The notes under the pieces are model-generated. The model did not search any database, had not been told where the DNA came from, and saw only the letters and a program-made list of their open reading frames with translations. The translations under genes and the position numbers were made by a program. Below are positions 45,453-54,879 of a stretch of DNA of 64,000 nt, in pieces. Every line of letters begins with the position of its first letter. Position 1 is the first letter of the stretch. The DNA is from Rhipidocladum racemiflorum (Eukaryota; Streptophyta; Magnoliopsida; Poales; Poaceae): positions 79,816,509 through 79,880,508 of the forward strand of contig CM070577.1 of the NCBI GenBank assembly GCA_036346355.1, written 5' to 3'.

Positions 45453-46040
45453 GACGAATTATAGTGCAAACTGGAGCTAAAAGGATCGAAGGGCCATGAA
45501 TTGCACAGAGATATAGAGAGGCAGGTCGCCCATTTTCAGATTGCAAGGGGCACATAAATTGGATAAGAAAAAGAGACGTAAATAAACTCGATTTCTTGGA
45601 GGCGGGAGGTTATTGAGAAATTGAAGGAAGATAAGACCACAAACCTTCCTTATCAGGCAAGAACCTCCTCACCAAGACGAACGCTCACACATTCACCAAG
45701 AAGTCGATCTGCAGAACAGTTCCATATGAAATGGTCAGTGTCTTCCCCAACATGCAGGAATCCAAAATAGAACAAAACCATCCTAGTAAGAGAGGTAACC
45801 CAATCTCCCAACCAAAGGAAGCACAAATCTGAAGAGTGGTAAAGGAGTTACCTCTGCTGGCTTCCAAGCAGTTAGTTCTTGCCTCTGCACAACAATTTCA
45901 GTTTGCAGCACACAAAACCGAAACATTTGCATCAAAACCGCCCAGGAATTATTCAGGCCAAAGAACTCAAAACACCCAAAAATGAGGGTGTTATCGGCAG
46001 GAGCAAAGGGAAAGGAGCCACACCACACCACATCTGCAGG

Positions 46041-46076
<36 letters not shown>

Positions 46077-46680
46077 GCAGCAGTTTCTTGAAGCCAAGAA
46101 GAACAGGCGAGCAACAGGTGGAAGCAAACAAAGGCACCGCCTTTTAAACAAACCAGGTGGAAGCAGACAAAATCAACCAAGCGCTATCCCAACCCCAATC
46201 GCAAACCAGGTGGAAGCAGACAAAATCAACCAAGCGCAATCCCAATCCCAATCCCAATCGCAATCGCAGCCCAATGCTTGCCTGGACAGGTGCTACCAAA
46301 TCCTAGACAAATCTTATCTTATGTAATGATGATGATGGTTAAGAGCTTGGCAAGATTTCAATGGAGCCGGGAGGAGGACTGGGGTCAGTTGCTGCTGCTG
46401 CACTCCCGGTGGAGTGAAGGAAAAGATGCGACGACGACGCCGGCTGGCTGGCACAAGCGAAAACGGCAGCAGCTTTGGATGGTTTCCCTCGTCCTTTGGG
46501 TGTGAAATAAATGCTGCCGCAGGTCATTAATTGGAGATGGGCCCACAGGGGAGAGAGAGAGGTGGGAGGAAAGTTGGTGAGAAACTATTATCAGAGAGGT
46601 GTGAGCTGGGAGTAGGTCCCAACGATGAGGATGGAAGTCAGCACGTGAGGTTGCTACACGTACCAGGCAAGCGACGAGTG
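45453..46680 (-). other. Leader and upstream region of the receptor kinase
   Basis: Likely 5' untranslated region with a possible 143-bp intron (minus-strand donor AGAG|GTAAC at 45851, acceptor CTGCAG at 45709), followed upstream by a 17-unit CT/GA microsatellite. A 51-bp tandem duplication around GGTGGAAGCAGACAAAATC lies at about 46152-46251, then runs of AATCCC. 46270-46680 shows no gene. Confidence 0.4.
46042..46075. repeat. (CT)17 microsatellite
   Basis: Seventeen uninterrupted CT units, GA on the kinase sense strand, about 600 bp upstream of its start codon. GA/CT runs in plant leaders can bind BPC/GAGA-type factors; that is family knowledge, not seen here. Confidence 0.9.
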
Positions 46681-47625
46681 TAGGGGTGAAAATAGGACAG
46701 GAAATATCCGCCCGATCCGATCCCGAATCCGTTTAAAATCCGTACCGATGTTATCCGTATCCGTATCCGGAAAATCCGATGTAATATGGGTTAGGATATG
46801 GGAAGAGCAATATCCGATCCGTATCCGAAAAATCTCATGTAATATGGGTTAGGATATGGGAAGAGCAATATCCGACCCGATATCCGGTAAATATCCGACC
46901 CGATATCCGGATAAAATTAGTTATTCTTCCATTAATTTGGTTCATTATTGGATAGGTAGAGTAGTTGTTTGATACTAGCACTAAAAAAACACTACTTTGT
47001 TATTAAGCGTGAGCTTCAACAAATCTATCAACATACAAATAGAGTGATGACATAATGCTTTTACCCAAATTGTTTTGTTCAACTTATTTGATAAACTTCT
47101 TTTCTATTCAAATTACTGGAATTAGTTGAGTCACTAAATTGAAGCATAGCAAACAAATCCGAGTAGTCCTCATTATGAGAGAAGTCTATCTTCAGTTTGT
47201 CAGAATGTGACAATTCAACACTATTTAATATCTCCAGGAATTTATTTTGTAAGGTTATGTTTGATGGAAGAGCTCCCCTTGTTTTCTGTTTTCTTTATGT
47301 CTCAATCTCTCTCCTTGTATCCGACCCATTTGCACCTCTAGCTATACTACTATCCTATGTTGAAATAATTATGACTTGAAGCTAATGTTGTAAGGTTAAT
47401 GCTTCATTCTTTCTTTTACGTACACAATTATGTACTATACTACTATCCGATTATGATATCCGATCCCGAATCAAGTCAGGTATCCGCTCCGTATCCGAAT
47501 CCCGAATAATCCGAATTCGTATCTGTATTCGGGACATCCGTATCCGACTCCGAATCCGGAAAAAAATATGGGTTAGGATACAGGACGAGCAATATCCGCC
47601 CGTATCCGACCCGGTTTCACCCCTA
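46681..47625. mobile_element. Non-autonomous hAT element, 945 bp
   Basis: GACGAGTG flanks it at 46673-46680 and 47626-47633. The ends are TAGGGGTGAAA and TTTCACCCCTA, a perfect 11-bp inverted repeat. Subterminal arms of ~200 bp are rich in ATCCGATCC, TATCCG and CGGATA phrases, in opposite orientations. The AT-rich centre (46920-47440) has no recognisable coding sequence. Confidence 0.92.
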
Positions 47626-47633
47626 GACGAGTG

Positions 47634-48893
47634 GGCAAGGGCTGTAACTATATATGGTAAAAATTTTGGATTAGGTTCTTGGAAAAACTTTACAAAAGTC
47701 TCTGGAAAATCTAGCTGGTTGTTTGGCACGGGATGCAAACCTAGCGCAGGATATAATTTCGTACAAAATTTGCATTAGATACTGTATCGGTCCAAGTTCA
47801 TGAAACGTACATTTTAAATGATTTTATGTATAAATATAAGACATGTTTTATATTTTAATATAAAATTAGTATGATGTTTCTTTTATACCCTTTAAAATAT
47901 ACAACTCTACTTTAAATCCTCCGCATGCATGCATTACATATAGTGTTTAAAGATAATAATTAAGGATAGTTTAGTTATTATCCATATCTAATTGATCTAT
48001 GTGCTAAAAGAAAAAAAAAATATATACCTTATAAACTTGAACGGACAGAGTGCTACTATATTCTCTAGGTTTCGTGCAAACATTTTCGTACGTGTTTCAA
48101 ATTAGTGTTTGTCAGAACGTACTATACGTGGTTTTAGAATTTCCAGCGAGGCAGTTCATCAAGTTGTAACTATATGATGTGGTATGAAAATCCTAATTAT
48201 ATAAGTTTGGCTTGTATGATAGGTGCTGTTTTGGACCCTCTGTTTCTCTGCACTTGTCTATAGCCAAAAAAAATATCCGTTTTAAAATACTTTTTCATTG
48301 AGCGGATCATCAAGAATGTAGTTGTTGTAGTGTTTTCATTCTCTAACTCTACTTAAATATTTTACAAGAGGTTAAATGGTTACGATATGTCATGTAATAG
48401 AGGTACTCATGATCATTGCAAATGGATCCGACATATTTAAGATCTTTTGGAAGCACGAAAGGAAAGAGAACGGAGAAATTACGAGTAATGGACATCGGAC
48501 GTCATCTACACAAAATCAAATATGAAAGGAGAAAAAAAAAAACCATTGTTCTCACTTATTCATAAAGTTGACATATTTAATCTTAACCACTTTAATTGCC
48601 TTAATTATGACTTAGTTTTTGCCGTTATTTGTAATTACTATCCTCTAATACTATATCAACATAACAAGAATATTTTTTTATCGATCAAATAATATAGATG
48701 GACATAATGCATTGTATATGCATTCAACCAAAAACCAAAAAAATATAGAATATTTTCTGAACTTCAGTATAAGGGATTTTCTATTAAGATATTTGTTAAA
48801 ATCAGATCTATGTATGTAATGCATTGATTGGATATGTACATATTTGTATTTATCTGTCTAAACAGAATCCTTTGGCAGAAGATATATATGCTA
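47634..48893. other. AT-rich intergenic sequence
   Basis: No gene, terminal repeat or array noticed. Several A-runs and one short palindromic stretch only. Confidence 0.5.
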
Positions 48894-48930
48894 CTAGGTT
48901 GATATGCGCGCTACGCCGCGCCGTTGATAA
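48894..48930 (-). mobile_element. Helitron-like 3' terminus
   Basis: On the minus strand GCGCGGCGTAGCGCGC can form a GC hairpin, followed 8 bases later by CTAG (48894-48897) and then T, the pattern of a Helitron 3' end (hairpin, CTRR, T of the AT target). No matching 5' TC end or Rep/helicase was found, so only the terminus is called. Confidence 0.45.
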
Positions 48931-48984
48931 TATCGTTGGGTTTGCGGGTATTTGTTCGAAAAAAGACGCTAGGTAAGAACCATC

Positions 48985-49857
48985 GAAGAACCAGCGAAAC
49001 AACCGAAAACATTTTCCCCATGCTCCGTGGGAAAAACGGCTAACGAAAATACTTTTTCCGGGCAAAACGGAGAAAGGAAATGGTTTCCCAATTTTTTTTG
49101 GATAAACGGCCAACAAAAATATTTTTTCCATGCTCCGGAGGAAAAACGGATCACGGGGAAAAAAATTTCGGGTAAAACGGAGAAAGGAAACGATCTCTCA
49201 TTTTTTTTGTGCGGAAATAGCCACCGAAAACATTTTTCCCATACTCCGGGTGGAAAACGGATCACGAGAACATTTTTTCGGGTAAAACGTAGAAAGGAAA
49301 CAATCTCTCATTTTTTTTGAGGTGGAAATAGCCACCGAAAACATTTTTCCCATGCTCCGAAGGGAAAACGGACAACGAAAATATTTTTTCCGGGCAAAAC
49401 GAAGGAAGGAAACGCTTTCGCATTTTTTTTTTTGGAAAAACGGCAACCGAAAATATTTTTCGCATGCTCCGGAGAAAAAACGGACTACGAAAATATTTTT
49501 TTGGGTAAAACAGAGAAAGGAAACGGTCTCTCATTTTTTTTGTGGGGAAATAGCCACCGAAAACATTTTTCCCATGCTCCGGGTGGAAAACGGATCATGA
49601 AAACATTTTTTTCGGGTAAAACGGAGAAAGGAAACGGTCTCTAATTTTTTCTTCGGTGGAAATAGCCACCGAAAACATTTTTCCCATGCTCTGGAGGGAA
49701 AACGGACAACGAAAACATTTTTTCGGGGCAAAACGAAGGAAGGAAACGGTTTCACATTTTTTTTTGGAAAAACGGCAACCGAAAATATTTTTCGCATGCT
49801 CTGGAGAAAAAACGTACCACGAAAATATTTTTTTTCGGACAAAACGGAGAAAGGACC
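48985..49857. repeat. Satellite array, eight 111-bp units with a three-unit higher-order period
   Basis: The anchor ATGCTCCG (or a one-base variant) recurs at 49020, 49130, 49241, 49352, 49464, 49574, 49686 and 49796, periods 110-112 bp. Three unit types follow one another B-C-A-B-C-A-B-C. A has CACCGAAAACATTT...CCGGGTGGAAAACGG. B has GGGCAAAACGAAGGAAGG. C has GGCAACCGAAAATATTT...GGAGAAAAAACG. Units 3 apart are more alike than neighbours. Because 111 is a multiple of 3, several frames stay open across units on both strands; these are by-products and not genes. Confidence 0.9.
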
Positions 49858-50448
49858 CGAATGTAAAGCGTGATGACCTATTTGTTATAATTTTGGACCT
49901 GTTCGCTATTTTGAAAAATTAGTAAAGGGCTCGCTCGCGATTCGCGCTTAACGGGAGGTCCTCCATGCAAAGCGGCAAACCAGGGACCTAAACGCGAACC
50001 GCAAAAAATATTTTGCTCTCACGTAAAATCGCGTAAGGACCTGTACGTAATTTCGAAGAAATTGGATGGTCTTTTCGCGAAAAAACGGTGGACACGTGGG
50101 CATTGCCTTTGGCCTCCAAAGCTAGCCCTTATATGGGGTTAGTATTATCTTTTGATTTTGAGCTGCCATTATGATTGTTTTCTCCTAGGAAAAAACATAT
50201 TATATATCATATATTAGAAACAGTAGTACTGAATATCATTGTATTTTTAGTTTTTGCTGTGACGTGGATTCCAGGTGTGCGTCAACTAGTATCTAATAAA
50301 ATGCTACATGAAATATTTTCCTTAGAAAAAAGGTCTTTGGGAATCGTATATCTATCTATACTAATATAAAAAAACAGTGTTAAAAAGCTTGCGTTCACAC
50401 TTTTTAACACGCACACTTGACACATTTAATCTTAACATTCCCATGAGA
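49858..50448. other. Array flank, no gene
   Basis: Continues with CG-containing phrases (CGCGATTCGCGCTTAACGGG; ACCTGTACGTAATTTCG). A TCTATACTAATATAAAA phrase near 50352-50368 resembles a Helitron 5' start on the plus strand, but no partner 3' end was found downstream. Confidence 0.4.
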
Positions 50449-51086
50449 GAAAATTTTGCTAGTGTCACTAAAAATGTGCAATCTCAGTTCTGCTACAATT
50501 TTTTTTATTATTTCATTTTATTCACTACTCTTTTCACTCCATCCTTCTTTTGCTATTTCTGTCAGTTGACTGTGAGTTGATTGTTAGTCGGACAATTTTG
50601 CCCTTTACGGAAATTATTCCTTCTGTTTTTTGATTTTTTAAATATAACAAATGAAGTTCAATTATTTTGAAAAATTTTATGTATGATCCTAACTGCTAAA
50701 TATGGTACCATAAATTTTTCAGAGTATGATCAAACTTGTACATTTTTATAAAAATCTGGAGCTGGAGCCGAATGTGTGTTTAATTGGTACCATCTTCAGT
50801 AAAGTTTTATACTCTGGAAAATTTATTGTACCATCTTTAGCAGTTTAAGATCATACGGAAAATATTTTAAAAGAATTGAAATTAATTTGTTATCTTTAAA
50901 AAATAAAAAATAGAATGAACAATTCACATTGAGGGCAAAATTATCCGACTGACGGCCAACTGACGGAAATTGTAAAAGGAGAATGAAGTGAAAAGAGTAG
51001 TGGCAAAAATAAAACGACAAAAGACTAGTTGTAGAACCAAAATTGCACACTTTTTCGGTGGCATCAACAAAAAAATTTCTCCCTTT
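50449..51086. mobile_element. Large foldback element (inverted repeat, about 640 bp)
   Basis: The left arm (about 50449-50760) and right arm (about 50800-51086) are imperfect inverted repeats of roughly 290-310 bp around a short loop. Paired phrases include AGTGAATAAAATGAAAT-type against ACTACTCTTTTCACTTCATT, TCGGACAATTTTGCCCT against AGGGCAAAATTATCCGA, and TGATCCTAACTGCTAAATAT against TTTAGCAGTTTAAGATCA. No target duplication was established, so the class (MULE-like or other) is open. Confidence 0.7.
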
Positions 51087-53213
51087 TATTTGAGAGATGT
51101 GATTCTATGCTTTTCTTTTTATAAGTTGCGCAAATATTATTAAAGTATAAATGAAGAGTAGATAGTGATTACTTACCCTTCGCTTATTTTAAAATTTATA
51201 CAACTTGTATTAGTGGGAAATCATAAAAGCACTTCTCTTTATTTGATCATGTGGTCCTCATTAGCCTTCCTATGCTAATTTTACTTGATCCATTAGTTGC
51301 CTTGATTATATCTATGCTGATTTTACTTGATCCATTAATTGCCTTGATTATATCTATAATGATAAATTAAGCACAGTAATACACAAAACAAAATCAACGC
51401 TATCTCTCGCTACATTCTTGCTCGCTGTGTCCTCGCTCCGTCGCTTGCTTCTCCGTTCACCATATTAACGAAAAAGTGGTATTTGTGTTCTCATAATTCG
51501 ATATTGATGCGTCGTGGATTCCATGTGCCCATGGAGTAGTAGGAAAAACTAAGTAAATATAAAGAGGGAAATGTCTCTTGGAAGATGGAATGAGAGAGAG
51601 ATTGTGGATCAATCTTTCAAAGGATTTCTTAACATGAAGTGTAAGATAATGTTTAAAATCCTCCAGAAAATGGTGAAGATGATTCTATCTTAGTTTCTGA
51701 AACCATTTCTGTATCGCAAAGGGCTTCAGTTCATAGGAAAAAAGATCGCGGGATACTCCAATACTGTAAAAATTTCTCAAAAAGCCTAATATGTCAAACA
51801 AGCCCTTCGATAGGAGGATTTGCAAAGTTCTTGTAAGAGAGGGGTTTCTATGCTTTTTTTTAGTTGTACAAATATTAAAACATGAATAAAGAGTAGATGG
51901 TGGTTTCTTATCCCTTCGTTTGCTTCAAAATTTGTGCAACTTGTATTGAGAGGAAAAGTATAAAAACAATCTTCTTGTAAACTCTTTAGTTCCGACGAGT
52001 GCCTTGTTTGGGAGGTCCATTCACAATGATATCTATATGGATAAATCAGGATTTTAGACTAAAATCTTGGTATGTTCAGATGAATCCTGATAGCCAACTT
52101 CGATATCTAGATGGCACCATCCGTTCAGTGGAAAATCAGGTGGCGTATAGGCATGCAAATGAATGGAAGAAGGTAAGGAGATGAATGTAAGCTGGGAATC
52201 TGGGATGCTAATTAAAGCTGCTCATGACCCGGAATGAGAAATCCAGCTCTCTTTTTTATTTCTTTGCATGCTTTCATCACTTTTTTGATTGCAACGTTTT
52301 TGATTGAGCAAAAGGGACACGGCACGGCCAGGCCAGATAGGCAGATACCATCCACAAAAATGACACGCAAAATTGATAGACATCGACAGATGCTGAGTTG
52401 CTGACAGATGGTGGCGATCACTACGCCAATTAAGGCGTACGTCAAATGCAAGTTGATCTCCCAACCAGCGGAAAAGCTTGGATACAGGACGGAGCTTTTT
52501 TTAAAAAAAATAGATTTTAGCTGAGCGAACAGCTATGCTGAAAAGGTTTGGTGTTTATTAGTCTAATTTTTTAATATAGTTTTTAGATATGAGGGATGTG
52601 GGTTGAAATGAGAGAGAGTGGTGCGGTTTGGGATTTTATACTGGGTGGAAAAGGGTAATTTTCTTTAAATTCTAGTGGTAAAGTCATAATCTCAATCCAC
52701 CGAAGCCGTAGGAAAGTACCTTAGACCAGCTTTCAGCTTTTAACCTTTTATAGTACAAATGGGCTACTGACTTTTGACTTCTAGCTGCGAAAAAGCTAGC
52801 TGTTTGGAACAATTTTTGACTTCCAGAAAACAGAAACCGAAGCTAGAGCCGTTCTAAACAGGACCATAAATGGAGGACGGGCCTCTAGGCCATAGCTTCT
52901 CTAGCTGCCCCTGTGATAAGGTAGATCGACACGTGTATGGTCGATAGTCGACACCATCACGATCTACACTGGCACAAAAGATCATGATCCTTTCATGTTG
53001 GCAGCGGCCGATATAGGACTAAATTTTATCTAGGGAATGTCTAAATGTGACTAATTCATCACAAACAAGTCGATTTATGAATTATACATACAAATTTCAT
53101 ATCACAATAGTTTTAGATTAAAATCAATCCTGAAATTTGATAGACAAAGAAGAAAATTCATTCTCTCAATTCCACTCACTATTAAATTTTTAGTTAGATA
53201 GTCCTCCCATTTA
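51087..53213. other. Intergenic sequence with local duplications
   Basis: A ~115-bp direct repeat at about 51113-51225 and 51849-51965 shares AAGAGTAGAT, CCCTTCG and CAACTTGTATT. A 42-bp tandem pair with ATTTTACTTGATCCATTA starts at 51271 and 51313. Short frames at 51999-52464 show no family resemblance. No gene is supported. Confidence 0.5.
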
Positions 53214-53328
53214 GGGAGTGTTTGGCAGAGCTCCAGCTCCACTAGATTCGTGAATCTGGTAGAGCTGGGTATTACTAGCTCCATCAAATCTGTGGAGCTG
53301 GAGCTATGGGTATATTAAGAGTGTTTAG
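53214..53328. mobile_element. Tourist/PIF-like MITE, half copy (family copy 3)
   Basis: Starts GGGAGTGTTTGGCAGAGC after TTA (53211-53213) and follows copies 1 and 2 in reverse as far as AAGAGTGTTTAG. There it stops exactly where the CACTA-type terminus begins. The missing half should lie beyond the right end of the window if the nest is intact. Confidence 0.75.
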
Positions 53329-53329
53329 A

Positions 53330-54879
53330 CAGTACAGGAATCCGATGTATTTTCGTCGGCCAAAAGCCGACGACAATAAGCGCAAAACCGTCGAAAATGG
53401 TTAGTTTCATTGGCCTACCGACGAAACTATACCGACGAAAATAACTAGACGAAAATACGACTACTTTCATCGGCAGCCGACGAAATTACAATATTTTTGA
53501 CGGCTTAAGGTAGCCGACGAAAATATTGTGCCGATGGACAACTTCTGTGTACAAGCTGATGTGGTGACATATTGTCGTCGGCCAGGCCAACGAAATTACA
53601 ATATTTTCCACAGCCTATATAGCCGACGAAAATATTCTATTTTCCACGGCCTATATAGCCGACGAAAATATGCTACTTTCCACGCATGTTAAAGTACTCT
53701 TTTCTGTTGTTGTCATATGTCATCACCCCATTCCATAACTCCTTCAACTCATCGATCACGGGTTGCATGAACATATCTAAGTGCTTTCCTGGATGAGCAG
53801 GCCCCAGTATGACGAGGGTTAATAAAACGTACTCATCTTTCATGCATATCAAAGGTGGTAGATTATATGGAATTGCAAAAATGAGCCAACATGAGTACGA
53901 GGCCGCATTTGTATTGAAAGGTGTGAAACCATCAGTCGCCAACCCAATACGCACATTGCGGGGTCTTTGGCGAAATCTGCGTCATATTGATCCAACGCCT
54001 TCCAGGCCTTGGCACCAGAAGGATGGCCCATTAGCCTATTGTTCTCACGGACGTCTTCCTTGTGCCACCTCATATGCTTCACAGTCGTCCTAGATAGGTA
54101 CGACCGTTGAAGCCTTGGTATTAGGGGCATGTGTCGTAACACCTTCACTGGCACAGTTGTCATCTGCATATTCCCCTCTTCGTCGACCATCTCCATATAT
54201 CTCGATTTCATGCAATACACACAACGATCCTTGTCCTCGTGTTCCTTCCAGAACAACATGCAATTGTTAACACATACATCAATCTTTTGGTAAGGCATTC
54301 CTAAACCGGCCAACAGCTTCTTCGAACGGTAGAAGTCCTTCGGCATCTTATGAGGTTTTGGAAGGATATCACAAATCAAATCGACTATATCATTGTAACA
54401 ACTTACAGAGAGATTGTACCTCGATTTTATAGCCATGAGTCGCGTCACAACGCCTAGCTGTGTCACATCTCTAGACTCATGCAAAGAATCTTCCGAAGCA
54501 GAAAGTAGCCTAAAGAATTTCTCGACCTCCGGCCCAGGGACATCCTCAAACTGATGAGCAATATCATTGACCAGCTCATCCATTCTATCATTAGGCTCAT
54601 CTGATTGATCGACATAATTCGACGTCGCTCCTATTTGTGACTCACCATGCTCAAACCACGTGAGATAACCTGACATGAAACCATATTTACATAGGTGATG
54701 CTCCATACTAGGCTTGAACTGTCGAGCAAAGTTCTAGCACATACAACATGGACATTTCGCCAACCCGCCATCATGAGACAAGGAATAAGCGTGATCCACA
54801 AAACCTTGTGTCTTAACCATCCATTCTTGTGTGTGTGCCCCAGTGTTTGTCCAACCATTGTACATCCATCTACGGTCAT
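53330..54879 (-). mobile_element. CACTA (En/Spm) element, 3' part, interrupted by the chromovirus
   Basis: CAGTACAGGAA at 53330 is one base from the CACTACAGGAA terminus. Subterminal repeats of GCCGACGAAAATA and its complement fill 53350-53690, including a near-perfect pair (CGGCCTATATAGCCGACGA-type) at 53605-53680. A degraded TNP2 transposase gene follows on the minus strand and is cut at 54880 by a retrotransposon LTR. Sequence between the TNP2 core and the terminus has been deleted. Confidence 0.8.
53673..54879 (-). pseudogene. TNP2: CACTA TNP2 transposase fragment
   Basis: On the minus strand it opens, with the 5' side cut off, as RRWMYNGWTNTGAHTQEWM (transposase-associated domain), then an in-frame stop near CPCCMC, then SMEHHLCKYGFMSGYLTWFEHGE. 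The TNP2 block continues with NNCMLFWKEHEDKDRCVYC, LIPRLQRSYLSRTTVKHMRW and NRLMGHPSGAKAWKALDQYD. Near 53950 a frameshift moves to RIGLATDGFTPFNTNAASYS and DELKELWNGVMTYDN, ending at 53673. The catalytic remainder is absent. Confidence 0.88.

Noticed and set aside
49027..49922. Several 70-98-codon open frames on both strands over the 48985-49857 array
   Set aside because: They are the same 37-residue translation of a 111-bp tandem repeat read in many frames. There are no domains, and they follow from unit length being a multiple of three.
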